A stretch of 64,000 nucleotides of DNA. Source: Anaerolineae bacterium. GTDB lineage: Bacteria; Chloroflexota; Anaerolineae; Aggregatilineales; Aggregatilineaceae. The DNA lies in assembly GCA_016930015.1 (NCBI GenBank), contig JAFGHR010000059.1, positions 1 through 64,000 of the forward strand. Reading direction: 5' to 3'. Below, one piece after another: positions 43,032-52,520 of the stretch. Both the position numbers and the translations under genes were made by a program. Every line of letters begins with the position of its first letter. The first letter of the stretch is position 1. The notes beneath the pieces are model-generated. The model searched no databases. It was not told the DNA's origin and worked only from the letters and a program-made list of their open reading frames with translations.

Positions 43032-44675
43032 ATGAAGCTGGAATCGCTACGACGGCGTGCGCCGTTTCGGTTAGGATTGGTCGGGATGCTGGTGATCGGG
43101 TGCTGCCTGATCACGGCGGTCATTGCCGTGCTGCTGCTGGTGGGTGCGCCGGACGAAAACGGCGACGGTGGAAACCGGATCGTCTATGGCCTGACGCTGA
43201 ACCCCAGCGGGTTTGATCCGCACCGGCATATATCGAGTGAACTCGGCATCCCGTTTTTCTCCGTGTATGACACGCTGGTGTATCGCCATCCCCAGACCAT
43301 GGATTTTGTGCCCGGTTTGGCCGAGCGCTGGGAGATGGCGCAGGACGGCCTGTCGTGGACGTTTTACCTGCGGCAGGATGTCACGTTTCATGATGATACG
43401 CCGTTCAACGCGGCAGCGGTCGGCGCGAACCTGGACCGGATCATGAATCCGGATATCGATTCGGGTAAAGCGCGGTTTCTGCTGGGATCGTACACCGGCT
43501 ATGAGATCATCGACGCGTACTCGATCCGCCTGAACCTGTCGGAGCCATTCGCGCCGCTGCTGGATGGGTTGAGCCAGGTGTACCTGGGCATCGCCAGCCC
43601 TACGGCGCTGAGCGCCTATACCAAAAACACCTACCAGTGGCACCAGGTGGGCACGGGGCCGTTTCGCCTGGACGAGGTGATCCCCGGCGACCGGATCATC
43701 CTCAAGCGTAACGAGGATTACGCCTGGGGACCGGTGTTTTACGCCGAAGCCACCGATCAATCGCTGGATACGGTCGAGTTCCGGTTTTACACCGATCCGG
43801 CCACGCGCAGCCTGGCGCTTGAAAGCGGCGAAATCCAGATGATCGGTGACCTGCTGCCGACAGATGCCGAATTGTTATCCGGCAACCCGGCGCTGCGTAT
43901 TTTCCGCGTACAGGTGCCCGGCCTGCCGCAGCAGTTTTTCCTCAACACGCAGCAAGCGCCAACTAACGATATCGCCGTGCGGCAGGCGCTGCTGTACGGT
44001 ACCAACCGGACCGCGATTGTTGATGCCGTGTTTCAGGGGCAGTCGCCGGTCGCATATGGCCCGCTCAGCTCGGCCATGCCGGATTATTACAGCGAAGTCG
44101 AGCGGTTATACCCGTATGATCCCGAATTCGCGCGGACGCTGCTGGCCGGTGCCGGTTACGTTGATATGGATGGCGACGGTATGTTGGAATTGGACGGCGA
44201 GCCGCTGACGCTGCGGATGGTGTTCGCCGGTTGGAACCAAATGGCCGACGTAGCGCAGTTGGTGCAAAGCCAGTGGCGCGACCTGGGTATTGATCTCGAA
44301 TTGATCCAGGTGCCGGACTTTCCCACGCTGCAACAGCACGCCACTGACGGCGACTTTCACCTGATCGCGTTTTACGATTTTGGCGTGGATGCCAGCATTC
44401 TGAACCGGTTCTATTTTACCGGCGCACAGAACAACTGGTCCGGGTTCAGCGATCCGGAGGTGGATACCTGGCTGCAAGAGGGCGGTCGCCAGAGTGATCC
44501 CGAAGCACGCGCGCAGTATTACGCCGCGATCCAGCAGCGGATCATGGAACAGGCGGTCGTTTTGCCAATCCGCGAGTACGTGAATCTGAACGGGATATCG
44601 GACCGGCTGGACGGCGTGATCTTCAGCGCGCAAGGCTGGTGGCCCCTGCTGCGTAATCTGTTGTTTGTTCCCTGA
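43032..44675 (+). CDS. Peptide/nickel-type ABC transporter substrate-binding protein
   Basis: Family-5 binding protein of 547 residues, the usual size. A basic start and hydrophobic segment (about 12-38) act as signal or anchor. LNPSGFDPHR, PGLAERWEMAQDGLSWTFYLRQDVTFHDDTPFNAAAV and YEIIDAYSIRLNLSEPF are family hallmarks. The ligand could be a peptide, nickel complex or glycan fragment. It is followed directly by two permease genes, the first overlapping or nearly touching its stop. Confidence 0.88.
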   Translation: MKLESLRRRAPFRLGLVGMLVIGCCLITAVIAVLLLVGAPDENGDGGNRIVYGLTLNPSGFDPHRHISSELGIPFFSVYDTLVYRHPQTMDFVPGLAERWEMAQDGLSWTFYLRQDVTFHDDTPFNAAAVGANLDRIMNPDIDSGKARFLLGSYTGYEIIDAYSIRLNLSEPFAPLLDGLSQVYLGIASPTALSAYTKNTYQWHQVGTGPFRLDEVIPGDRIILKRNEDYAWGPVFYAEATDQSLDTVEFRFYTDPATRSLALESGEIQMIGDLLPTDAELLSGNPALRIFRVQVPGLPQQFFLNTQQAPTNDIAVRQALLYGTNRTAIVDAVFQGQSPVAYGPLSSAMPDYYSEVERLYPYDPEFARTLLAGAGYVDMDGDGMLELDGEPLTLRMVFAGWNQMADVAQLVQSQWRDLGIDLELIQVPDFPTLQQHATDGDFHLIAFYDFGVDASILNRFYFTGAQNNWSGFSDPEVDTWLQEGGRQSDPEARAQYYAAIQQRIMEQAVVLPIREYVNLNGISDRLDGVIFSAQGWWPLLRNLLFVP

Positions 44676-44688
44676 TCAACCCCAGTCG

Positions 44689-45612
44689 ATGGTTATGTAT
44701 GTACTGCGGCGGTTGGTGACGGCCCTGGCGGTCGCGTGGTTGGCGATTTCGCTGGCGTTTGTGGCGCTGCGCTGGGCGCCCGGTGACGCGGTCGATGCGA
44801 CGATGGGGCGGGCCGGTGTGCCGCCGGAAGACCTCGAAGCCCGCCGCGACGAACTCGGCCTGAACGATCCGGTCTGGCGGCAGTACGGCGCTTACCTGGG
44901 CGGGATCGTGCGTGGCGAGTGGGGCGAATCGCTGGTATCCGGCCAGCCGGTGCGCGAGATGATCGCGCAGTCCATCGGCGCGACGGCAGTTTTGGCGCTG
45001 TCCGCGCTGACAGTGGCGGTTGTGCTCGGCATCAGCCTGGGGATTGTGGCGGGGGTGTCGTCGTGGGCCGGGCTGCGCTACGGGGCGGAGGCGCTGGCCT
45101 CGCTGGCGCTGTCTACGCCGATCTACTGGACGGCAACCCTGGTGATATACCTGTTTACGGTCGTGCTGGACGTGCTGCCGGGCGTCGGAGGGCGCGGCGT
45201 GCGTTACCTGATTCTTCCGGCGTGCGTGCTGGGTTTTCACACGGCGGGCAGTATCGCCCAGGTTACGGCCAGCAGCGTTCGACAGGCTGCCGGTCAGGAT
45301 TTTGTCTGGACGGCGCGCGCTAAAGGGCTGCCGGGCTTGGACGTGCTGGACCATATTTTGCGGGTCGGGCTGCTGCCGATCGTGGCGGTGGTGGCGCTCC
45401 AGTTTGGTTTTTTACTGGGCGGCACCGTGATCACCGAGATGATTTTTGTGCGGCAGGGATTGGGCCGCGTGCTGCTGACTGCCGTTGATACACGCGACTA
45501 CCCGGTGATTCAGGGTGTCGTCGCGTTTTCCGCGCTGGTGTACAGCCTGATCAATGCGCTGGCGGATGTGCTCTATCGGCTGATCGATCCGCGCCTGGAA
45601 GGGGCATCATGA
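44689..45612 (+). CDS. DppB/OppB-type ABC permease
   Basis: Permease of about 307 residues with six membrane helices. MYVLRRLVTALAVAWLAISLAF, LGLNDPVWRQYGAYLGGIVRGEWGESLVSG, and ARAKGLPGLDVLDHILRVGLLPIVAV (the ATPase-contact loop) are typical of DppB. It may start at 44689 or 44695 (ATG). It overlaps the following DppC gene by four bases. Confidence 0.92.
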   Translation: MVMYVLRRLVTALAVAWLAISLAFVALRWAPGDAVDATMGRAGVPPEDLEARRDELGLNDPVWRQYGAYLGGIVRGEWGESLVSGQPVREMIAQSIGATAVLALSALTVAVVLGISLGIVAGVSSWAGLRYGAEALASLALSTPIYWTATLVIYLFTVVLDVLPGVGGRGVRYLILPACVLGFHTAGSIAQVTASSVRQAAGQDFVWTARAKGLPGLDVLDHILRVGLLPIVAVVALQFGFLLGGTVITEMIFVRQGLGRVLLTAVDTRDYPVIQGVVAFSALVYSLINALADVLYRLIDPRLEGAS

Positions 45613-46442
45613 TCGCGCGCGGCGTGATCCCGCGAATCACCGACCGGCGCGGCGTGCGAATGCGCCGGATCGTGGCCCTGGCGCTGCTGGGCGTAATCGT
45701 GATGGCGGTGATGGGTGCGCCCTGGCTGGCGCGTTATGGTCCGCGTGAGACGGCACCGGACGATCAATTTCAACGCCCGTCAGCCGATCACCTGTTTGGT
45801 ACCGATTTATTGGGGCGCGACGTGTACAGCCGCGTGTTATACGGTGGGCGGCATACATTAAGCCTGGCGCTGCTCACGGCGGCGATTACCCTGCTGCCGG
45901 GCTTAGGAATCGGGTTGGTCGCGGGCAGCGCCGGGGGTTGGATCGACCGGGGATTGATGGCGTTCATGGACGCACTGCTGGCGATCCCCAGCCTGGTAAC
46001 GGCGCTGGCGCTGGTGGCGCTGGTTGGCAGCGGGTCCGCCGAGATCGCGTTAGCGGTGGGGATTGCGGGCGTCCCGGCGTATGCGCGTGTGACACGTGCT
46101 GCCGTGCTGGCGGTGCGTGCGCGCCCGTTCATTGACTCGGCGCGCGCCATTGGCACACGGTATCCCGGTTTGCTGCAACGTTATATCCTGCCGAACGCCG
46201 CCGCGCCGCTGGTCGCGTTTGCCGGAGTCACACTCAGTTGGGCGATTCTGAACAGCGCCGCCCTGACGTTTTTGGGTTACGGGGGTGATATCACGTCACC
46301 GGATTGGGGCGTGATGCTGGCCGACGGGCGGCAGGCGTTCCGTACTGCGCCGTGGGCTGCATTTGCGCCCGGTGCGGCGTTAAGCCTGACGGTGTTTGCG
46401 ATTCACCTGCTGGCGGGCAGTTTCAGGGCGCAGCCGGGATAG
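45609..46442 (+). CDS. DppC/OppC-type ABC permease
   Basis: Permease of 277 residues. HLFGTDLLGRDVYSRVLYGGRHTLSLAL is the diagnostic DppC start, and ARAIGTRYPGLLQRYILPNAAAPLVAF is the ATPase-contact loop. It overlaps DppB by ATGA. No DppD or DppF ATPase gene follows; the next gene is a convergent unrelated one. ATPase subunits must be encoded elsewhere or shared. Confidence 0.92.
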   Translation: MIARGVIPRITDRRGVRMRRIVALALLGVIVMAVMGAPWLARYGPRETAPDDQFQRPSADHLFGTDLLGRDVYSRVLYGGRHTLSLALLTAAITLLPGLGIGLVAGSAGGWIDRGLMAFMDALLAIPSLVTALALVALVGSGSAEIALAVGIAGVPAYARVTRAAVLAVRARPFIDSARAIGTRYPGLLQRYILPNAAAPLVAFAGVTLSWAILNSAALTFLGYGGDITSPDWGVMLADGRQAFRTAPWAAFAPGAALSLTVFAIHLLAGSFRAQPG

Positions 46443-46474
46443 GGGCCGCATTCTGGCGCACGCGGGCCGCGTCG

Positions 46475-47212
46475 TTACTGCGTTGGGCCGCGCACCGTGA
46501 GCAGTCCCTCTGATGATGAAATCTGGCCGGTCCAGACGCCCTGGTCAAAATAAGCCGGGGTCGCGGTGGGCGTGGCATCACCGGCTAACAGGGTTCGCTG
46601 CGCGCCGGGATTGTTGTTGCGATAGTAGGCGCGGACGCGGTATTCACCGTTAACCTCAAGCGGTACACCCGCCGCCAGCAGCAGATCGGGGCTGATGCGG
46701 AATTCCTCGGTACAGCGGGCGCGCGATCCCAGCAGGTGCAGTTCTTCGGGGTTGACCCGGCTGGGGACTACAGCGGGGAGCGCCTGTTCAATGCGCGTAA
46801 AACTGGTGCCAACGCGGGTAACCTCAAACGTGACGCCTGCATTCGTGACCGGCTGGTCCGGGCGGATGAGGATCACCGGGTTGTCACGTGGCAGGTACAG
46901 GATCGCCGGGCCGATGTCCTCGTTGACAAATGTCACCCTGGCGATGATGGCTTCGGTCGGGTTGATGGTATCTTTTTCGAGTGTTATGTCCAGGCCGAGC
47001 AGCACCTGGTCGTTTTTGGAATATGACAGCGATGACCGGTTGTTTCCCCCCAGCGGATTTGCCAGATCGGAGCAGGTCGGGCCGCGCTTAGCTGCCGGGT
47101 AAACGCGCGGAAACGCGATCGCCAGCACCAGCATTAACGCGGCAGCGCCAATCGCGACATTGGTTCGGTTCAGCCGATTTGAGGTGGTCCTGCTGCTGCG
47201 TCGTCGTGCCAT
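46475..47212 (-). CDS. Unknown membrane-anchored extracytoplasmic protein
   Basis: Protein of 245 residues. Basic start, one membrane helix (about 18-38), then a beta-rich outer part (LGLDITLEKDTINPTEAIIARVTFVN) like an Ig or CARDB-type fold, with two Cys. It lies six bases after miaA on the same strand, so the two share a transcript. No function is recognised. Confidence 0.6.
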   Translation of the reverse strand: MARRRSSRTTSNRLNRTNVAIGAAALMLVLAIAFPRVYPAAKRGPTCSDLANPLGGNNRSSLSYSKNDQVLLGLDITLEKDTINPTEAIIARVTFVNEDIGPAILYLPRDNPVILIRPDQPVTNAGVTFEVTRVGTSFTRIEQALPAVVPSRVNPEELHLLGSRARCTEEFRISPDLLLAAGVPLEVNGEYRVRAYYRNNNPGAQRTLLAGDATPTATPAYFDQGVWTGQISSSEGLLTVRGPTQ

Positions 47213-47218
47213 GTCCGT

Positions 47219-48322
47219 TCACGTCTCCCTGGTGGCGAGCCACTGCGATATCTGTTTTATCACAGTGCCCGGTGTAGTCTCTGCCGGGTCTAACCACGTG
47301 ATGCCGTCATCGTGCCCGTAAAACCATGTATACTGGCGGCGGACAAAGGCTCGCGTGTCGCGCCGGATGGCGGCGACGGCATCTTCAAAAGTGATTTTCC
47401 CTTCCAGATAGGGCCGCCACTGCCCGTAACCCAGCCCGCTCATGGCCGGACAATCCCAAGTATAGCCCCGATCGATTAATCTGCGCACTTCGTCGAGCAG
47501 ACCGGCTTGCAGCATGTGATCGATGCGTGTATCGATGCGTTCATATAACACTTCTCGCGGGCAGGTTAGCCCCAACTGGAGAATGGTATAAGGGGGCGGC
47601 TGTTTGCGCTGGAGCACCGTGATTGGTGTGCCGGTTTCCATGTACACTTCAAGCGCCCGGATCACGCGCCGCACGTTGCGATAGTCGATGCGGTCGGCGG
47701 CGGCGGGATCATACTGGCGCAGGCGATCATGCAGCGCCTGCGCGCCGTGTGTGTCCGCGTAGGTTTGCAACTCGGCGCGCCGGTCGGGGTTTGGCGGCAC
47801 TTCGGGGATACCCCAGCCTTCGATCACGGCGGTGAGGTATTGGCCCGTCCCGCCTACCAGCAGCGGCAGATCGCCGCGATTGTGCACATTTTCGATGGCT
47901 GAATAGGCCGCCCGCTGGTACTGGGCCAGGGTATATGTTTCGTCCGGTGTGACCACATCTATCAGGTGATGCGGCACCGCCGCACGCCCGGCGGGCGTAG
48001 GCTTGGCGGTGCCGATGTCCATGTATTTGTATATCTGGCGGCTGTCGGCGCTGATGATTTCACCGTTGAGCGCTCGCGCAACCGGGATCGACAGCGTCGT
48101 TTTGCCGCACGCCGTCGGCCCCAGGATCACGACCAGCGGAATCGGGGCCGTCCCGGTGGCTGGTTCCAACTCCGGCAGCGTGACCGGTTGGGTATCTTCA
48201 TCGGCTACCGGCGGCTCCGTTATGAGGTCCGACACACGACCTGGCGTTAATTCGGGTGTTTGGACACCGGCGGCGCGCGGCTGTGATGCGCCGGGGTGGG
48301 CGCGGTTACCAGTCCACGGCAT
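47219..48322 (-). CDS. miaA: tRNA dimethylallyltransferase
   Basis: Protein of up to 367 residues. The P-loop GPTACGKTTL, SADSRQIYKYMDIGTAKPT, and LLVGGTGQYLTAVIEGW are MiaA hallmarks. It adds a dimethylallyl group to A37 of tRNAs that read codons beginning with U. The usual length is about 310; the first 60 residues here are a Pro/Glu-rich extension, and a later start is possible. The ATG overlaps the end of yraN by 17 bases. It uses dimethylallyl diphosphate, fitting the isoprenoid genes at 6.7-8.6 kb. Confidence 0.93.
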   Translation of the reverse strand: MPWTGNRAHPGASQPRAAGVQTPELTPGRVSDLITEPPVADEDTQPVTLPELEPATGTAPIPLVVILGPTACGKTTLSIPVARALNGEIISADSRQIYKYMDIGTAKPTPAGRAAVPHHLIDVVTPDETYTLAQYQRAAYSAIENVHNRGDLPLLVGGTGQYLTAVIEGWGIPEVPPNPDRRAELQTYADTHGAQALHDRLRQYDPAAADRIDYRNVRRVIRALEVYMETGTPITVLQRKQPPPYTILQLGLTCPREVLYERIDTRIDHMLQAGLLDEVRRLIDRGYTWDCPAMSGLGYGQWRPYLEGKITFEDAVAAIRRDTRAFVRRQYTWFYGHDDGITWLDPAETTPGTVIKQISQWLATRET

Positions 48323-48680
48323 CGGTGATCACCTCCATAACGAACGTGTGCCCATCAAAACCCACGGCGGCTACGTCGATGCGCCATGCAGCCGCGTCGA
48401 GATCATGTTCCGCTAAATAAGCCTCGGCCAGCCGCGCCAGCCGGGTTTGTTTGGCCGCGTTTACACTTTCCAGCGCGTGCGTAACCGCGTCATTGAGTGG
48501 GCCGCGCCGGGTGCGAACTTCCACAAAAACGATCGTGCCGCCGTGCTGCGCCACGATATCAAGTTCGCCGGATTCAGGATGGCGCCAGTTGCGGTCACGG
48601 ATCACATAACCGGAGCGCTGCATCTGCGCGGCTACCCAGTTTTCGCCTTGTTGACCCAGTTTATGCCGTGCATCAGACAT
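48306..48680 (-). CDS. yraN: YraN/UPF0102 family protein, nuclease-like
   Basis: Protein of 124 residues matching UPF0102: GQQGENWVAAQMQRSGYVI, NWRHPESGELDIVAQHGGTIVFVEVRTRRG. The Glu/Asp/Glu-x-Arg layout is that of the restriction-endonuclease fold, though the usual EVK is EVR here. The biological role of the family is not settled; it often lies near rnhB or tRNA genes. Here it is joined to miaA. Confidence 0.88.
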   Translation of the reverse strand: MSDARHKLGQQGENWVAAQMQRSGYVIRDRNWRHPESGELDIVAQHGGTIVFVEVRTRRGPLNDAVTHALESVNAAKQTRLARLAEAYLAEHDLDAAAWRIDVAAVGFDGHTFVMEVITDAVDW

Positions 48681-48709
48681 GCTCGTTAGGCCATCGACTC
48701 ATCGTTACC

Positions 48710-48739
48710 TTGCCAGGGTTTTTGAGATCATGCTACAAT
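48710..48739 (+). promoter_or_regulatory. Promoter of the cyclic-nucleotide-binding gene
   Basis: TTGCCA, 18-base spacer, TACAAT, about 100 bases before the start codon at 48843. Confidence 0.5.
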
Positions 48740-48842
48740 GCCTGCCAGGATTGTAACGTATTTCCTTCAAGTGTCACGGTGATGGGAGCAGGCGCCGCTC
48801 ACCGCTGGTTATGTGGGGTTGATCTCGGCTCAGGAGATGGTT

Positions 48843-49334
48843 ATGGCCATTACAAATGTGCTCAGACAGGCGGATATATTCTACGAGCTGACCTCAACCC
48901 AGCTTGAGCTGGTCGCGTCGATTTGTGAGGAAAAAGCCTACAACACCGGCGATCTGGTTTTTGCCGAAAATACGGCTGGCGACGAGTTGTATGTGATCGT
49001 AGAGGGTGAAATAGATATCGAAGTTGATCCGTCACTGGTTGACCAATCACGCAGCGATGGGCCACAAACAATTGCGACACTGCGGCGCGGACAGTCGTTT
49101 GGCGAGGTGGCATTAGTGGATCAGGGGCTGAGGTCGGCGGCGGCGCGCTGCGTGCGGCACAATACGCGGCTGCTGGTGATTCCACGCTATAAGTTGATGC
49201 TGCTGTGTGATACGTATCCCCAGCTTGGTTATCGCCTGATGCGCAACCTGGCGGCGGACCTGGCGATGAAAATCCGCAATACCGATTTGTTGATGCGCGA
49301 GCGGCTAACCTGGGCGCCAAAATCGCCCGACTAG
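48843..49334 (+). CDS. Cyclic-nucleotide-binding domain protein
   Basis: Protein of about 163 residues made of one cNMP-binding beta-barrel: GDLVFAENTAGDELYVIVEGEIDI, then FGEVALVDQGLRSAAARC as the phosphate-binding cassette, in which Glu and Arg bind the cyclic phosphate. A short helical tail follows; no DNA-binding or enzyme domain. The start is set at 48843, 6 bases after AGGAG. A strong terminator lies after the stop. Probably a cytosolic receptor or adaptor for cAMP or cGMP. Confidence 0.85.
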   Translation: MAITNVLRQADIFYELTSTQLELVASICEEKAYNTGDLVFAENTAGDELYVIVEGEIDIEVDPSLVDQSRSDGPQTIATLRRGQSFGEVALVDQGLRSAAARCVRHNTRLLVIPRYKLMLLCDTYPQLGYRLMRNLAADLAMKIRNTDLLMRERLTWAPKSPD

Positions 49335-49362
49335 CGTCATAACCTGGTGGTAATGTATGGAG

Positions 49363-49395
49363 ACGCACGGACCCTCTTTTTCCGTGCGTTTTTTC
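49363..49395 (+). terminator. Terminator after the cyclic-nucleotide-binding gene
   Basis: ACGCACGGA, nine-base loop, TCCGTGCGT followed by TTTTTT. Confidence 0.85.
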
Positions 49396-49424
49396 TTATG
49401 TGTCTGAACACGTGAGGAGGAACC

Positions 49425-50654
49425 ATGAACGCGGAAATCATCAGCATTGGCACCGAGCTGTTATTAGGTGAGATCGTGGACACAAACTCAACCTATATCG
49501 CGCGTGAACTGCGCGACATTGGCGTGAACATTTTTTATATCACCACGGTGGGCGATAACCTGGCACGTATCACCGAGGCGGTGCGTGCCAGCCTGGAACG
49601 GGCGGACGTGGTGATTACCACCGGCGGCGTCGGACCAACGGTTGACGATATGACTCGTCAGGCCGTGGCCGACGCTACTGATCGCACGCTCGAATTTCGC
49701 CCCGAACTGCTGGAAGAGATCGCAGAACGGTTTCGCCAGTTTGGGTCACGCATGAGCGAGAATAACCGGGTGCAGGCGTATATTCCGGAGGGCGCGATCC
49801 CGGTGTATAACCGCCTTGGCACGGCGCCGTGTTACATTGTCGAAGCAAAAAACGGCACGGTCATCAGTTTGCCCGGCGTCCCCCGCGAGATGAAAGATAT
49901 CATGATCGCGACCGTGCTGCCCTACCTGCGCGAACGGATGGGCGGCCTGGGGATCATCAAGGCGCGGATTTTGCGCTCGGCAGGGATCGGTGAAAGCAGC
50001 ATTGACGCCAGGATCGGCGACCTGGAAACATGGAGCAATCCCACGGTGGGCCTGGCCGCCCATACCGGCCAGACCGATATTCGTATCACGGCGCGGGCGG
50101 ATACCGAAAGCGAAGCTGATAGCCTGATCGCAAAGGCGGAGTCGATCATCCGTGAGCGGTTGGGGGATTTTGTGTATGGCACCGATCGTGAACGGCTGGA
50201 AGATGCGCTGGTGTCTGCCCTCCGTGATCAGGGCTGGACGCTTGCCGCGAGTTATAACGGCCCGTCGGCGACGTTCTTTAAAGACCGCATCGGTGGGGGT
50301 GATCAGGGGGGGCGCGACCTGATCGTGGTCGATATCGCCGATCATGACCTGGCTGATCTGCTGGATCGCCTGGGGCAGTCGGACGGTGATGGGGAACGAC
50401 CGGTCACGGCTGACACTTACCGCGACCTGTCACGCGCCGAAGCCCGGCGATTGCGCGAGGCCAGCGGTGCAGATGTGGCTCTCGCGATTGTGTCGCACAT
50501 CGACGGCACCGGGATCACGGCGTCAACGCCGTATAAGGAGCGCAGCCGCTCATACCAGTTTGGCGGCTCGGATACCGATGCGCCGGTGTGGGCGGTGACA
50601 TGGGCTATGAGCATGGCATGGCAGCTTGTGCGGCAGGCCGGGCACCATTCATAA
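49425..50654 (+). CDS. cinA: CinA-family protein with a degenerate C-terminal domain
   Basis: Protein of 409 residues. The N-terminal part (about 1-170) is the MoaB/CinA domain: EIISIGTELLLGEIVDTNS, TTGGVGPTVDDMTR, SLPGVPREMKDI. A middle KH-like region follows (about 175-255). The C-terminal region (about 260-405), which in NMN deamidases has SCTGG as the active loop, reads SYNGPSA, so the deamidase activity is probably lost. The N-terminal domain cleaves ADP-ribose-like substrates in family members. GAGGAGG stands before the ATG. Confidence 0.88.
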   Translation: MNAEIISIGTELLLGEIVDTNSTYIARELRDIGVNIFYITTVGDNLARITEAVRASLERADVVITTGGVGPTVDDMTRQAVADATDRTLEFRPELLEEIAERFRQFGSRMSENNRVQAYIPEGAIPVYNRLGTAPCYIVEAKNGTVISLPGVPREMKDIMIATVLPYLRERMGGLGIIKARILRSAGIGESSIDARIGDLETWSNPTVGLAAHTGQTDIRITARADTESEADSLIAKAESIIRERLGDFVYGTDRERLEDALVSALRDQGWTLAASYNGPSATFFKDRIGGGDQGGRDLIVVDIADHDLADLLDRLGQSDGDGERPVTADTYRDLSRAEARRLREASGADVALAIVSHIDGTGITASTPYKERSRSYQFGGSDTDAPVWAVTWAMSMAWQLVRQAGHHS

Positions 50655-50724
50655 CCAACAATGGAACCAAATCATCACGCCGTTCGTCTTGATAGTGAGA
50701 TTAAGCCCGAAACAGGAGGATAAG

Positions 50725-52515
50725 ATGAACCGCAGAACGCTTTGGTTGCTTGTTGGATTGTTAGCAGTTGTGGGGATTGTGGTGCTCGCGGTGGTGTTGG
50801 CGGGTTCCCGTGATTCGGATGATAGCGGCGGCGAAACTCAGCGCCAGGAAAAAGATGAACAGACAGCGCAAACCAGCACATTGAGCACACCTTCACCGCC
50901 GTCCACTATGACACAGGCGCTCATAGTACCTGGCGATGCTGATGCCGCTGACGAATTGGCATTCGCCGAGGAATACGTTGCCGACAGTGGCGTGGTCGAT
51001 GGACTGCCCGCCGAACCGGCAGTGGATGGGCAAGGGGCTGCCGCCAATGCGCCGGGTGCGGTATCGGCTACGGCGGTGGGCATGGTTCAGCCGCAGGGCA
51101 CGCCCGCACCGGATACCGAGTCTGAGGGCACGCCTGTGCCGCCGGACGACATGTTTTTTGAGGATTACGGCGTTAACCCCTTCCTTGATACGGATGACGA
51201 TCGTCTCAGCACGTTTGCGATGGATGTAGACACGGCGTCGTATACGCTGGTACGCAGTTATTTGATGGACTACGAGCAGTTGCCGCCGCCGGAAGTTATC
51301 CGCTCCGAAGAGATGATCAACTATTTTGACGTGGACTATGAAAATCCGGGCGGCGATGACGCGTTTTCCATTAACCTGGACGCAGCACCGGCGCCGTTTG
51401 GTTACGAGGGGCATTACCTGCTGCGCGTGGGTTTGCAGGGACGTTACATTGCGCCCGAAGACCGTGATCCGGCCCTGCTGATCTTTGTGATCGATGTGTC
51501 GGGCAGCATGGATCGCGGCGATCGCCTGGAGTTGGTCAAAAAGGCGCTGGACCTGCTGGTCGGCGAACTGCGCGAAGATGACCGGGTGGGGATCGTGGTG
51601 TATTCCGAGAACAGCCGCGTCGTGCTCGACCCGACGCCCGCCAGCAATACCGACACGATACTCAACGCAATCCACGCGCTGCGTCCCGAAGGCAGCACCA
51701 ACGTCGCCGATGGGCTGCGCCTGGCATACGATCTCGCGCAGAAAAACCGCCGCGACGAGGGCATTACCCGGCTGGTTGTGCTCAGCGACGGTGTCGCCAA
51801 CGTGGATGTTACCGGCCCGGATGAAATCCTGAACCTGGTGCGCGACAGCGTGGAAGACGGGATCACGCTCAGCACGATCGGCTTTGGTATGGGCAACTTC
51901 AACGATGTGCTGATGGAACAGCTCGCCAACGACGGCAACGGCAATTATTACTATGTGGATACCCTGCGCGAAGCACGCCGTATCTTTGTGCACAACCTGA
52001 CCGGCACGCTGCAAGTGATCGGGTACGATGCCAAAGTCCAGGTTGATTTTGACCCGGCAGTGACCGATCGTTACCGTTTGATCGGGTACGAAAACCGGGC
52101 GATTGCGGACGAGGATTTCCGCGACGATACGGTCGATGCGGGCGAGGTTGGCGCCGGGCACAGCATCACGGCGTTGTACGAACTGGCGCTCGAAGAGGGT
52201 GTGAGCGAGGGCGTAGTCGCAACCGTGTATATTCGTTACCAGGATGCCGATACGCGCGAAGTGGTCGAGGTCAGCCGCGATATCACGGTGGATGACCTGC
52301 TGCCCAGCATCGACGATGCCGCGCCGGACTTCCGCCTGCTGGCGGCGGCTGCCGAATTTTCCGAACTGCTGCGTGAAAGTTACTGGGCGCAGGACGGCTC
52401 ATACGCTGCCGTGCTGGACCTGGCTAAACCACTGCTGGACGATATGCCCGGCAACGAGGAAGTCGCCGAATTTGTCGAACTCGTCCGGCTGGCGGGTCGT
52501 TACGTTGACCGCTAG
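50725..52515 (+). CDS. YfbK-like von Willebrand factor A protein
   Basis: Protein of about 596 residues. A membrane helix at about 5-27 is followed by a low-complexity region, then the VWA N-terminal domain (PFLDTDDDRLSTFAMDVDTASY, PPPEVIRSEEMINYF) and a VWA domain with the metal site IDVSGSMDRGDR and a later Thr-containing loop. A C-terminal YfbK-type (DUF3520-like) part follows. It is an extracytoplasmic adhesion or assembly protein. AGGAGGA precedes the ATG at 50725. Confidence 0.88.
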   Translation: MNRRTLWLLVGLLAVVGIVVLAVVLAGSRDSDDSGGETQRQEKDEQTAQTSTLSTPSPPSTMTQALIVPGDADAADELAFAEEYVADSGVVDGLPAEPAVDGQGAAANAPGAVSATAVGMVQPQGTPAPDTESEGTPVPPDDMFFEDYGVNPFLDTDDDRLSTFAMDVDTASYTLVRSYLMDYEQLPPPEVIRSEEMINYFDVDYENPGGDDAFSINLDAAPAPFGYEGHYLLRVGLQGRYIAPEDRDPALLIFVIDVSGSMDRGDRLELVKKALDLLVGELREDDRVGIVVYSENSRVVLDPTPASNTDTILNAIHALRPEGSTNVADGLRLAYDLAQKNRRDEGITRLVVLSDGVANVDVTGPDEILNLVRDSVEDGITLSTIGFGMGNFNDVLMEQLANDGNGNYYYVDTLREARRIFVHNLTGTLQVIGYDAKVQVDFDPAVTDRYRLIGYENRAIADEDFRDDTVDAGEVGAGHSITALYELALEEGVSEGVVATVYIRYQDADTREVVEVSRDITVDDLLPSIDDAAPDFRLLAAAAEFSELLRESYWAQDGSYAAVLDLAKPLLDDMPGNEEVAEFVELVRLAGRYVDR

Positions 52516-52520
52516 GGCAT

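Noticed and set aside
44623-45354. 243-residue minus-strand ORF
   Set aside because: Shadow of the DppB permease; rich in Arg, His and Gln with no domain.
50893-52161. 422-residue minus-strand ORF opposite the VWA gene
   Set aside because: Antisense shadow; the plus-strand frame has the VWA metal motif, signal anchor and a strong ribosome-binding site.
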